A DNA stretch of 7,603 nt from Nanobdellota archaeon (GCA_021852135.1 JAJZOB010000025.1:1-7603), one strand, 5' to 3'; shown: positions 1 through 6,254, counted from the first letter of the stretch. Notes: generated from the sequence alone by a model not told the origin. Program-made: numbers and translations.

Positions 1-16
1 ATTTTTGTTTTTACAC

Positions 17-382
17 CTAGAAATCATAATTTATGCTAGTTCTACTTTTTATTATTTTTTCTATTTTCTTAACGTCATAAGAGTTTTCCCTCAAATCTTT
101 CTCCATTTTTAACAGGTTTTTATAAATAAGGCCTTGCATTGCTTTTTCATCCGTCAAAGAGTTAAACACACTGGATAAGGAGTTAAAACTCAGATAATTC
201 TCAAATATATTTTCAGTTTTCTCCTTATTAGATTTGTAAAACGAAGTGAACTTTTCTGCGTTGTTTCCTAATTCCTTGTAGAACCTTTCGGCGATGGTTA
301 TAGCTGCCTGCTTACTTAACAAAAAATCCTCTTCCGGATCATATATCAATTCAGCTAACTTTTTAACGTTCTTCTTTTCCAT
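17..382 (-). CDS. Hypothetical small helical protein (121 aa)
   Basis: I do not recognise this protein. It is soluble, with no signal peptide or membrane segment, and rich in Lys, Glu, Asn and Phe. It reads as almost entirely alpha-helical: a helix near residues 5-15, a longer one around 22-50 containing AAITIAERFYKEL, and charged helices near 78-112. No Cys/His metal cluster, nucleotide-binding loop or DNA-binding motif is visible. The start is the ATG at 380-382. A good archaeal TATA box (GGTTTATATTG, minus strand) lies 20-30 bases upstream and no Shine-Dalgarno sequence is present, so the transcript is probably leaderless. The gene lies 47 bases downstream of gapN on the same strand but has its own promoter, so it is probably transcribed separately. 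It is complete, with a TAG stop at 17-19. Function unknown. Confidence 0.7.
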   Translation of the reverse strand: MEKKNVKKLAELIYDPEEDFLLSKQAAITIAERFYKELGNNAEKFTSFYKSNKEKTENIFENYLSFNSLSSVFNSLTDEKAMQGLIYKNLLKMEKDLRENSYDVKKIEKIIKSRTSINYDF

Positions 383-401
383 GCGAATTTTTGTTCTTAC
401 T

Positions 402-412
402 CAATATAAACC
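402..412 (-). promoter_or_regulatory. TATA box (box A) of the 121-aa gene
   Basis: Read on the minus strand this is GGTTTATATTG, close to the archaeal TTTATATA consensus. It spans 20 to 30 bases upstream of the ATG at 382. That spacing places transcription start at or next to the start codon, so a leaderless mRNA is inferred. Confidence 0.55.
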
Positions 413-429
413 TTTTCCAGTGCATTTGT

Positions 430-1953
430 TTAGTCCTTAAATTCACCACTGTATGGCTTTCCAAGGTTCTTTGCTCCTAAATTAAAGATTATCGTTTTTA
501 TGTTTGTCATCTCCTCTATACTGTACCCAACGCCTTCTTTTCCAGCACCTGAATCTTTTACTCCACCGAATGGGAAATAAGCAGTTCCGTGCGAAGGGGC
601 ACCATTTAATGTTACATTGCCTACCTGCAATGCTTTCATTATTCTCCAGCCTTTGTAGAAATCATTCGTGAAAACCGCCGAATCTAGTCCATATTTTGAT
701 TCATTTGCGACTTTTATTGCTTCTTCCTCATCTTTTACCCTTATTGCCGTTATTACCGGTCCAAATGTTTCCTCGTTTGCTATATCAGCAGTTAATGGAA
801 CATCTTCAAGCAATGTGGGTTCATAGTATGAATTTTTGAATTTTCCTCCAGCAACAAGTTTAGCTCCTTTTTTGACGGCGTCTTTTACCATCAAATCTAT
901 CCTTTCAGCTGCCTTTTTGTTTATAACTGGGCCCATGTTTATGTCCTTTCCATCTAAGGGGTTGCCAAACTTGTAATCATTAATGTGTTCTTTTAGTTTT
1001 TCATAGAATTTATCAGCTACGGAATCGAGCACCAATATACGGCTTACGGCATCGCATCTTTGTCCTGCGAGTTCTAGAGAGCCCTTTACGCATTCTTTTG
1101 CCGCCAGGTCAAGGTCAGCATCCTCTAAAATTATAGCAGTTCCCTTTCCCCCTAATTCTAGGTGTATCTTTTTAAGGCCTGCGACACTTGAAATGTGTTT
1201 TCCCACATTTGTGCTTCCCGTAAAGCTTATCATATGTATTCTGTCGCTTTCTGTTAAGCTATCACCAGTAATTTCTCCGCTTCCTGTTATGACCTGTAGT
1301 GTTCCGGAAGGCACTCCGCATTTTCTGAATATCTCTGCGCACATGAGCAGTGCTATCGGATCAGAGCTTGGAGGCTTTACTATTACTGCGTTTCCAGATA
1401 ACAATGCAGGTAATATCTTTGCTATCGAAGTGTAAACTGGATAGTTAAAAGGAGAAATGCCTAAAACCACTCCTAATGGTTCACGGATCACCAATGCGAT
1501 TTTTCTTGTGGTATCGCTTGACCAATCACCAGGTATGTACTCCCCCATTATCTTTCTTGAATCTTCCATGCTTAATCTTAGCCTTTCAATTGTTGCGTTT
1601 ATTTCCCCATTGGCAGAACTGTAAGCCTTTCCGGATTCCTTCATTAGAACTTCTACTATCTCCTCTCTGTGCGCATCTATCTCTTTTCTTACTTTGTTTA
1701 TTAACTCTAAACGGTCTATGGCTGCCAGGTCTCTTATTTTATGCTTATTTTCATCTGCAGATTTTAATGCCGTATCTAAATCTTCCTTGCTTACCAGCCC
1801 CACTTCCGCTATTTTACTTTCGTCTATGCTGCTTATCAAGTCGAATTTATCCTTTGTTTTAATCCATTTCCCGTCTATCAGAACCTTAAATCTTGGATAT
1901 TCTCCATCTTCGTATATTTCAGAGAAGTATTCGCTTAGTTTTAGTTTTTCCAT
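430..1953 (-). CDS. gapN: Non-phosphorylating NADP-dependent glyceraldehyde-3-phosphate dehydrogenase (aldehyde dehydrogenase superfamily)
   Basis: This cytosolic enzyme oxidises glyceraldehyde 3-phosphate directly to 3-phosphoglycerate with NAD(P)+. It bypasses phosphoglycerate kinase, a common archaeal route of glycolysis. The 507-residue length is typical. Aldehyde dehydrogenase landmarks are in order: the oxyanion Asn in SPFNYPV (N170), the cofactor-binding Lys in VKPPSSDP (K193), SFTGSTNVG (243-251), the general base in LELGGKG (E266), the catalytic Cys in GQRCDA (C300), and NEETFGPV (393-400). Assignment to GapN rather than a generic ALDH rests on segments I recall from Thermoproteus tenax GapN: ERLRL, then EYIPGDW near 138-144; GQRCDA; and the tail FPFGGVKDSG...GVGYSIE...KTIIFN. 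The ATG at 1951-1953 is chosen because AGGAAGGTGAT, complementary to the 16S 3' end, sits four bases before it. An in-frame GTG at 1960-1962 lies inside that site. It is transcribed divergently from the SDR gene. The cofactor and exact substrate are inferred. Confidence 0.85.
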   Translation of the reverse strand: MEKLKLSEYFSEIYEDGEYPRFKVLIDGKWIKTKDKFDLISSIDESKIAEVGLVSKEDLDTALKSADENKHKIRDLAAIDRLELINKVRKEIDAHREEIVEVLMKESGKAYSSANGEINATIERLRLSMEDSRKIMGEYIPGDWSSDTTRKIALVIREPLGVVLGISPFNYPVYTSIAKILPALLSGNAVIVKPPSSDPIALLMCAEIFRKCGVPSGTLQVITGSGEITGDSLTESDRIHMISFTGSTNVGKHISSVAGLKKIHLELGGKGTAIILEDADLDLAAKECVKGSLELAGQRCDAVSRILVLDSVADKFYEKLKEHINDYKFGNPLDGKDINMGPVINKKAAERIDLMVKDAVKKGAKLVAGGKFKNSYYEPTLLEDVPLTADIANEETFGPVITAIRVKDEEEAIKVANESKYGLDSAVFTNDFYKGWRIMKALQVGNVTLNGAPSHGTAYFPFGGVKDSGAGKEGVGYSIEEMTNIKTIIFNLGAKNLGKPYSGEFKD

Positions 1954-1957
1954 GTTT

Positions 1958-1968
1958 ATCACCTTCCT
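1958..1968 (-). promoter_or_regulatory. Shine-Dalgarno site that fixes the gapN start
   Basis: The minus strand reads AGGAAGGTGAT followed by AAAC and ATG. The AGGTGAT core pairs with the archaeal 16S 3' end. It favours the ATG at 1953 over the upstream in-frame GTG at 1962, which is part of the site itself. Confidence 0.6.
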
Positions 1969-1990
1969 ATTATTAATGTTAAAAAGTTAT

Positions 1991-2000
1991 TAGTATAAAC
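1991..2000 (-). promoter_or_regulatory. Probable TATA box of gapN
   Basis: The minus strand reads GTTTATACTA, a reasonable box A. Transcription starting about 25 bases further on would give a leader of roughly 20 bases, enough to hold the Shine-Dalgarno site at 1958-1968. gapN therefore appears to have a leader, unlike its neighbours. Confidence 0.4.
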
Positions 2001-2078
2001 ACTTTTTTGTTTGTATCATTAAACGTTAATAGAAATAAATGATATTAAGGATATTGTATAGATAATATTATAGATTAT

Positions 2079-2981
2079 ATGAAAATAGTGGTTGCAGGAG
2101 GAACTGGTTTTATAGGCAAGAGACTGGTTTCTGATCTATCAATCGAAAATCAAGTTATTGTGCTTACAAGAGGAGAGACAAAGGATGATAAAAATGTAAA
2201 GTACATAAAATGGGACCCTTACAAGCAGGATACAGACTTTTTAGCAAATACAATATCAGGTTATGATGCAGTGATAAATTTAACGGGCGAATCAATCGCA
2301 AATAAAAGATGGTCAAAGAAAGAAAAGGATTTAATACTTAAAAGCAGGATAATGTCCACTAGAGATATTGTTGAATTAATAGGCAAAGCAAAGGAAAGAC
2401 CAAAGATTCTTGTGAATAGTTCAGCAATAGGTTACTACAAGAAAAACACCAATGAAGTTTTGGATGAAAATTCGGGGATAAGCACTGATTTTTTAAGCAA
2501 GACATGCATAATGTGGGAAAACGAGGCAATGAAGGCAGCAAAATTCGGAGTAAGCGTTTCAATCATAAGGACTGGCATAGTAATTGGCAAGGGAGGCATA
2601 CTTGAAAGGTTAGATAAGCTTGTAAGATACGGTTTTTCAGCTTATAATAAAGATCAATGGCTTTCTTGGATAGACTTGCAGGACCTATCTGATTTAATTC
2701 GTTTTATTGTTTATAGAAACCTAAACGGCCCATTTAATGCAGTTTCCCCAAACCCTGTTCAGATGAAAGATCTCTTTTCCATGCTTGCAGAAATAGAAAA
2801 CAAGAGAAGGCTTATGCGGATACCAAGCTTTGCAGTGAATCTGCTTCTAGGGGAGATGGGCCAGCTTTTACTATTTTCAAGCCAAAAAGCAATACCTAAA
2901 AAAGCAATTGATTCCGGGTTTTCATTTACAAATACTGATCTAAAAGCGACTCTGTTAAAATACCTTAAGACTGATAATTGA
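2079..2981 (+). CDS. TIGR01777-family NAD(P)-binding epimerase-like SDR protein (YfcH/SDR39U1 type)
   Basis: This is an extended short-chain dehydrogenase/reductase with an N-terminal Rossmann domain and the small C-terminal domain (DUF1731) of this family. The dinucleotide loop is VAGGTGFIG (5-13). Family signatures follow: VINLTGESIANKRW (65-78), KSRIMSTRDIVE (88-99), NSSAIGYY (113-120), WENEAMKAA (146-154), IIRTGIVIGKGG (162-173), QWLSWIDLQDL (193-203), GPFNAVSPNPV (217-227), LLGEMGQLLL (256-265) and AIPKKAIDSGFSF (271-283). The 300-residue length is normal for the family and nothing is missing. The substrate of these proteins is not established; 'epimerase' is only the family name. The ATG at 2079 starts exactly at the Rossmann strand. 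No Shine-Dalgarno site is present, and the upstream A+T-rich stretch 2041-2075 holds only weak TATA candidates (for example around 2051-2060). It is divergent from gapN and convergent with the nucleoside-triphosphatase gene, 11 bases away. Confidence 0.85.
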   Translation: MKIVVAGGTGFIGKRLVSDLSIENQVIVLTRGETKDDKNVKYIKWDPYKQDTDFLANTISGYDAVINLTGESIANKRWSKKEKDLILKSRIMSTRDIVELIGKAKERPKILVNSSAIGYYKKNTNEVLDENSGISTDFLSKTCIMWENEAMKAAKFGVSVSIIRTGIVIGKGGILERLDKLVRYGFSAYNKDQWLSWIDLQDLSDLIRFIVYRNLNGPFNAVSPNPVQMKDLFSMLAEIENKRRLMRIPSFAVNLLLGEMGQLLLFSSQKAIPKKAIDSGFSFTNTDLKATLLKYLKTDN

Positions 2982-2992
2982 AGGATAACACT

Positions 2993-3520
2993 TTACTCTA
3001 AGTCGTAAAGGTTCTTTTTCACAAAAGGGACAAGTGCAAATATTACCGCATCAGTAAATTCATCTTCTCTTTGTAGTCTATCATCAGTTAAAAATGAAAC
3101 AGCCCCCCCTTTCTGCTTTGAATTTTTGTCATTCGTAATTTCATCAATTATTTCACCAAGTTCCTTTCCTTTTCTGATTTCCTTTATGAATGATTCTGGC
3201 AAACTCACTGCGCTAGATTTTCCTATTCCTTCTTTTCCGTTTCTGTCTACTATAACGACTATCCCTTCCAGAAAAAATTTGCCGTCAATTTCTTCACATC
3301 CGCCCTCTAACCCTACACCGAAATCCGCATTTTCACTTTTTATTGAATAAATTGCACGGTTTCTTGCCCCTTCGATTGTTTCTTTTAATGACATTGGCAT
3401 ATTTGAAACATTTGACGGGGCTGATAAACTTACTAACTCGAATTCATTGTAAAACTCCTTGAAAGCGTTCTTTACAGCGTTTACCTTTACAGGGTTTTTT
3501 GAGCCTATGGCTATTTTCAT
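2993..3520 (-). CDS. Inosine/xanthosine triphosphatase (YjjX/DUF84 family)
   Basis: This is a house-cleaning NTPase that hydrolyses non-canonical purine nucleotides such as ITP and XTP, keeping them out of nucleic acids; it is Mg2+-dependent and cytosolic. Family motifs are clear in the 175-residue protein: the nucleotide-binding start MKIAIGSKNPVKVNAV (1-16), SNMPMSLKETIEGARNRA (39-56), ADFGVGLEGGCEE (65-77), IGKSSAVSLPE (99-109), and the C-terminal signature QKGGAVSFLTDDRLQRED (136-153) followed by TDAVIFALVPF (156-166). Length and motif order match the family. The ATG at 3518-3520 is preferred over a TTG 11 codons upstream because the family begins with this beta strand and an A+T-rich box (ATTTTTAAGG on the minus strand, 3541-3550) lies about 25 bases before it, suggesting a leaderless message. 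The function is from family knowledge. It shares no evident pathway with its neighbours. Confidence 0.88.
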   Translation of the reverse strand: MKIAIGSKNPVKVNAVKNAFKEFYNEFELVSLSAPSNVSNMPMSLKETIEGARNRAIYSIKSENADFGVGLEGGCEEIDGKFFLEGIVVIVDRNGKEGIGKSSAVSLPESFIKEIRKGKELGEIIDEITNDKNSKQKGGAVSFLTDDRLQREDEFTDAVIFALVPFVKKNLYDLE

Positions 3521-3540
3521 ATTATATTTACAATTTTTAT

Positions 3541-3550
3541 CCTTAAAAAT
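3541..3550 (-). promoter_or_regulatory. Possible TATA box of the YjjX-family gene
   Basis: The minus strand reads ATTTTTAAGG, about 21-30 bases upstream of the ATG at 3520. The match to TTTATATA is only moderate; position is the main support. Confidence 0.3.
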
Positions 3551-3610
3551 CAATTATCTTATTTTCATTCTTTTTAATAATGTATCCTTTATTGATTTAA
3601 TATAAATAAA

Positions 3611-3620
3611 TATTTATATC
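3611..3620 (+). promoter_or_regulatory. TATA box of the surface-protein gene
   Basis: TATTTATATC lies 22-31 bases upstream of the ATG at 3642. It is a strong archaeal box A, and the spacing predicts a leaderless or near-leaderless transcript. A second TATA-like stretch (TATAAATAAA, 3601-3610) directly precedes it. Confidence 0.55.
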
Positions 3621-3641
3621 CCTCGTTTTTATATAAATAAT

Positions 3642-5336
3642 ATGCCATTTAAACCGTTTTCCAGAGCTTTGAGTAATGATAATTTGTTCTCAATAAAATC
3701 AAAACGTTCCCAGTCAGCTCTAGAGTACATGATGACCTACGGCTGGGCTATTTTAATCATAGTAATAGTAGCTGTTATCTTGTATAGCATGGGAATATTC
3801 AATCCTTCTTCAAGCGTAACATTCACAAGTAGTGGTTTCTCGCCATTTACTATCTCTTCAACGATATGCAATTCAATAGGCCTTAAATTGGGAATAGTGG
3901 CAGGTCCAATACCTGCAGGAGCGAATTCAATAACAGTAAGCAAGGTATTCTTGACATCAGTAACAGGAGCCAACACAACAGAAGCCAGTTACACATTAAC
4001 AAATCCAGTTTCATTGAAATCAGGTCAGACCACAGTGCTTTTCATTCCAAACATAGTGTGCAATTCAGCAGGCATAAAGTATTCCTTTTCAGGCAATCTG
4101 CAGTACGGCTATTCAACTACGGCCGGTAATGTAGTAGAAAACACTACGGGTACAATAGCAGGCACAGCTTCTTCATCAGTGAACAGCTTTACAGAGTACA
4201 ATCTTCCTGCAAATGCACAATGGACAGTCCAATACAGCGGAGTTAACCATACTTCAATATCAACTTCCATGACAATAAGCTCAAGGTACAACAGCACGTG
4301 GAAGATTTATCCAGTGGATTTTAACGGAGTAACGTATTATCCAATATATGCAGGAGGGAAGAACATATCAACCTCATACAACCTGGAGGTAGATTTCATC
4401 CCTATGAGGAATCTTTGGGTTGTAAATAGCGGTGCTAATCTCCTTTCAATTATTTATTGGAATAATAATACTCTAGCTAAAAATTCAAGCGGAGGAATCG
4501 GTTTAGTTTCAGTAGGTCCTGGTCCTGGCGGTATTGCTATTACCCCTAATGGTGAATATGTTTATGTTGCTAATGGGGGTAGCGACACTGTCTCAGTTGT
4601 ATCTACCTCTAGTAATTCTATTATTAAGAATATTACTGTTGGTTCAGGCCCTGATAATATTGTAATTACTCCTAACGGCCAATATGCATATGTTAGTAAT
4701 TGGTACAGTAATACCACTTCTGTTATTTCCACATCTTCAAATTCAGTTGTTGCCACAATCCCTGTTGGTCATGGCCCAATTAAAATTGTAATTACTCCTA
4801 ACGGCCAATATGCTTATGTTGTTAATCAAGTAAGCAACTCTGTTTCTGTTATATACTTATCAACTAACTCAGTTATAGCAACCGTGCCTGTAGGTCATGA
4901 TCCAAACGATGCAGCTATAACGCCCAATGGCGAGAATTTATATGTTGTTAGCTGGAAAAATAACACCGCTTATGTTATTTCCACATCTTCAAATTCAGTT
5001 GTTGCCACAATCCCTGTTGGTCCTAACCCATATGGAATAGCTATCAACCCAAATAGCCATTATATGTATATTGTTGACCAAAATGTTAGTAATGATGTTG
5101 GTTTCCTTTCAGTTATTTCTTTAACGTCTAATTCTGTAATCGCAAAAATTCCAATTGGTTCATACTCTTCTGGGGCTACTATAACACTAAATGATAATTA
5201 TATTTATGTTCCAAATTCGGCAAGTAACTCTATATCAGTTATTTCTGCATCTACAAACTCAATTGTAACAACTATAAGCACTCTTTCGAATCCTAGTAAT
5301 GTATGCTATGACTCTTTTGGATGTTTTAGTGGATAA
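3642..5336 (+). CDS. Class III signal peptide surface protein with FTExxLP-type module and seven-bladed YVTN beta-propeller
   Basis: This is a cell-surface protein of 564 residues. A positively charged leader (1-23, ending KSKRS) precedes QSALEYMMTYGWA and a hydrophobic helix (about 35-53). This is the class III archaellin/pilin pattern, with predicted cleavage between S23 and Q24 and Glu at mature position +5. A beta-rich Thr/Ser segment (about 55-180) follows. Residues 183-254, starting FTEYNLPANAQWTVQYSG and ending YNLEVDFIP, resemble the 'FTEsGLPsGTxWSV...' module of Thermoplasmatales surface proteins. From about 256 there are YVTN-type repeats of about 42 residues (xxIxITPNGxYxYVxN...SVISTSSNSVVATIPVG). 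Six full blades are visible; the N-terminal LWVVN...LSIIYW strands plus the C-terminal SNVCYDSFGCF strand would close a seventh. About a dozen N-glycosylation sequons are present. Cys555 and Cys561 could pair. An adhesion or cell-contact role is inferred. Codon choice changes at the propeller. Confidence 0.85.
   Translation: MPFKPFSRALSNDNLFSIKSKRSQSALEYMMTYGWAILIIVIVAVILYSMGIFNPSSSVTFTSSGFSPFTISSTICNSIGLKLGIVAGPIPAGANSITVSKVFLTSVTGANTTEASYTLTNPVSLKSGQTTVLFIPNIVCNSAGIKYSFSGNLQYGYSTTAGNVVENTTGTIAGTASSSVNSFTEYNLPANAQWTVQYSGVNHTSISTSMTISSRYNSTWKIYPVDFNGVTYYPIYAGGKNISTSYNLEVDFIPMRNLWVVNSGANLLSIIYWNNNTLAKNSSGGIGLVSVGPGPGGIAITPNGEYVYVANGGSDTVSVVSTSSNSIIKNITVGSGPDNIVITPNGQYAYVSNWYSNTTSVISTSSNSVVATIPVGHGPIKIVITPNGQYAYVVNQVSNSVSVIYLSTNSVIATVPVGHDPNDAAITPNGENLYVVSWKNNTAYVISTSSNSVVATIPVGPNPYGIAINPNSHYMYIVDQNVSNDVGFLSVISLTSNSVIAKIPIGSYSSGATITLNDNYIYVPNSASNSISVISASTNSIVTTISTLSNPSNVCYDSFGCFSG
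4659..4813 (+). repeat. 29-bp exact repeat in adjacent propeller blades
   Basis: Positions 4659-4687 and 4785-4813 are identical for 29 bases, offset by 126 bp (one 42-residue blade). They encode IVITPNGQYA-type strands. The offset equals one repeat unit, so these copies reflect blade duplication or conversion. Confidence 0.85.
4721..5022 (+). repeat. 50-bp exact direct repeat within the propeller
   Basis: Positions 4721-4770 and 4973-5022 are identical over 50 bases, including synonymous positions. The offset is 252 bp, exactly two 42-residue blades. Both encode the VISTSSNSVVATIPVG strand pair. Identity ends abruptly on both sides while the intervening blade has diverged, which suggests recent gene conversion or an unequal exchange. 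Confidence 0.9.
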
Positions 5337-5390
5337 AGTAGTAGCAATTCTAAGAATCATAAGGCTCAAAAAGGCTGTACTACCTCATCT

Positions 5391-5608
5391 TCATTGATAA
5401 CCTTTAGGCAAGCCAGATTTTAAAAAAATGGATGACTTTACAATAGTGCCATTAAAAAACGTTGTATCACTGTAAAAAACATAAAAAATTGACACAGCAA
5501 TAATAACCGCAAAAATTAGTAATAATAGACTGATATATTTTTTACTCTATTTTTTCTTTCATTTTTTGGAACTTGCATTATATCAATTTGTTGAGAAGGT
5601 ATTTCCAT
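5391..5608 (-). pseudogene. Small single-helix membrane protein interrupted by a frameshift at an A6T run
   Basis: The minus strand from the ATG at 5608 reads MEIPSQQIDIMQVPK and NERKNRVK. It then hits a stop soon after the motif A-AAA-AAT (minus strand, 5543 down to 5537). Moving to the -1 frame at that motif continues KYIS, then an 18-residue hydrophobic helix (LLLLIFAVIIAVSIFYVF), a polar tail beginning YSDTTFFNGTIVKSS, and a TGA at 5391-5393. Joined, this gives 72 residues with a basic N-terminal side, one membrane helix and a probably external tail, which is a coherent topology. A TATA-like TTGTTATAGG (5631-5640) sits about 23-32 bases before the ATG, and an in-frame TGA directly precedes it. 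One missing A (A7 to A6), a sequencing error or programmed -1 frameshifting would each explain it. No family is recognised. A possible third-frame tail (VINEDEVVQPF) beyond the stop is too short to trust. Confidence 0.45.
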
Positions 5609-5630
5609 TCAACTTTAAAGCATGATTCAC

Positions 5631-5640
5631 CCTATAACAA
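5631..5640 (-). promoter_or_regulatory. Possible TATA box of the frameshifted membrane gene
   Basis: The minus strand reads TTGTTATAGG, 23-32 bases upstream of the ATG at 5608. This matches the leaderless spacing seen at other genes here, but the sequence match is modest. Confidence 0.3.
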
Positions 5641-5940
5641 GTATATACACATGAACTTTAATATAGTAGTACAAAAAAGATTAAAAACGCCTAAAAGTCC
5701 TTAAGATTATAATAGTAATTTCTCCTTGGTCTTATTCTAATCCGATTAAATCTTACAAATCATCAATATTATCGGTTCGAGAGTTCGATACTGCTAATTT
5801 AAAGAAATTCTTTAATTTTACATTTCCGAGAATACCGAACTTAAACCGTCTGAATACGCATACTAGGTATAACTATAAAGTAGATACTAAGCTAGATTAG
5901 TCCAATTAAGGGGGAGATATACTATACCCCGTGCAAACAG
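5641..5940. other. Gene-free A+T-rich spacer before tRNA-Pro
   Basis: I see no supportable gene in these 300 bases: reading frames are short on both strands and I recognise no RNA gene. There are weak structures only: an A+T-rich hairpin (TTAAAG/CTTTAA, 5799-5815) and a TTCGA-GAG-TTCGA direct repeat near 5776-5788. The part near 5910-5940 lies just past the 3' end of the tRNA and may contain its termination signal, but no clear T-run is present. Confidence 0.5.
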
Positions 5941-6015
5941 TGGGGCAGCTGGGATTTGAACCCAGGACCACCAGCGCCCTAGGCTGGTGTCATAACCAAG
6001 CTAGACCACTGCCCC
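5941..6015 (-). tRNA. tRNA-Pro, anticodon AGG
   Basis: This is a complete 75-base cloverleaf on the minus strand. The acceptor stem GGGGCAG/CTGCCCC pairs over 7 bp and is followed by A73; no CCA is encoded. The D arm is GTCT-AGCTTGGTTA-TGAC, with a T-T opposition at its inner pair. The anticodon stem is CCAGC/GCTGG with loop C-T-AGG-G-C, so U33 is followed by AGG. The variable loop is TGGTC (5 nt). The T arm is CTGGG-TTCAAAT-CCCAG. G35, G36, G37, A73 and the archaeal G1-C72 pair all fit proline. No intron is present. The A at position 34 is the odd feature: archaeal proline tRNAs normally carry GGG, TGG or CGG. It has no tRNA neighbours in this window. Confidence 0.95.
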
Positions 6016-6039
6016 CTCAGCAAATAATTATTGTTTTTT

Positions 6040-6051
6040 ATTATTATATTT
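6040..6051 (-). promoter_or_regulatory. Probable TATA box of tRNA-Pro
   Basis: The minus strand reads AAATATAATAAT, about 25-36 bases upstream of the tRNA 5' end. A+T-rich sequence is common here, so position is the main evidence. Confidence 0.35.
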
Positions 6052-6142
6052 GCCCCTGCTGGAACAGAATTAGTTAGTTAATATCTCTTTTGTCTTCAAA
6101 ATTAGTGAGGTTTTATTCTAATATATAGCTTTTGTGGGCCAC

Positions 6143-6208
6143 GGCTTTGTTTATAAAATATGAAAAATATATGGCTTTGTAAACAAAAAACACTTTATAA
6201 ACAAAACC
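6143..6208. repeat. Inverted repeat with TTTATAAACAAA(G/A)CC arms
   Basis: The left arm 6143-6157 (GGCTTTGTTTATAAA) and right arm 6194-6208 (TTTATAAACAAAACC) are complementary at 14 of 15 positions, around a 36-base A+T-rich spacer. A partial further copy (GGCTTTGTAAAC, 6173-6184) lies in the spacer. Another copy occurs at 6597-6613. The arms contain the palindromic TTTATAAA, so they could also act as TATA boxes on either strand. Confidence 0.7.
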
Positions 6209-6217
6209 TGAACGGGT

Positions 6218-6235
6218 TGAGCGATCAGACGCTCA
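6218..6235. repeat. Short G+C-rich hairpin downstream of the 68-aa gene
   Basis: TGAGCG and CGCTCA form a perfect 6-bp stem with an ATCAGA loop. For the minus-strand 68-aa gene it lies just beyond the T7 run at 6248-6254, so it could stabilise a 3' end, although archaeal terminators need only the T-run. Confidence 0.5.
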
Positions 6236-6247
6236 TAACTTCGTAAT

Positions 6248-6254
6248 AAAAAAA
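6248..6254 (-). terminator. T7 terminator of the 68-aa membrane gene
   Basis: A run of seven Ts on the minus strand starts 14 bases after the TAG stop at 6269-6271. Oligo-T tracts are sufficient archaeal termination signals. Confidence 0.5.

Noticed and set aside
1193..1862. Open frames on the plus strand opposite gapN
   Set aside because: They are antisense to a well-supported gene, low in complexity and rich in Leu/Ser/Pro, as expected from complementary reading.
1960..1962. In-frame GTG as an earlier gapN start (510 aa)
   Set aside because: It lies inside the Shine-Dalgarno sequence of the ATG at 1953, so ribosomes should start at the ATG.
3521..3553. TTG start adding 11 residues to the YjjX-family protein
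   Set aside because: Family proteins begin at the MKIAIGSKNP strand, and the putative TATA box falls inside the extension.
4400..5336. CRISPR-like array suggested by regularly spaced similar segments
   Set aside because: Spacing is 126 bp in frame, the segments encode propeller blades, and the repeats are imperfect between blades; this is a protein repeat.
5338..5383. GTAGTAGC / GCTGTACTAC inverted repeat after the surface-protein stop
   Set aside because: The stem is short with a bulge and a long loop, and no T-run follows, so I do not call it a terminator.
5391..5430. Third-frame continuation VINEDEVVQPF after the membrane-protein stop
   Set aside because: It is only about a dozen codons and would need a second indel; it is too short to separate from chance.
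5796..5818. A+T-rich hairpin and the nearby TTCGA-GAG-TTCGA repeat
   Set aside because: The stem is almost all A-T with a mismatch in a very A+T-rich spacer; chance is a sufficient explanation. The TTCGA pair resembles a T-arm but has no cloverleaf around it.
5910..5930. GGGG...CCCC stretch past the tRNA 3' end as a terminator hairpin
   Set aside because: Only the four G-C pairs match well; the interior pairs poorly and there is no T-run next to it.
6020..6053. GCAAATA / TATTTGC inverted repeat upstream of tRNA-Pro
   Set aside because: It is a seven-base A+T-rich match overlapping the probable promoter; there is not enough to call an operator.
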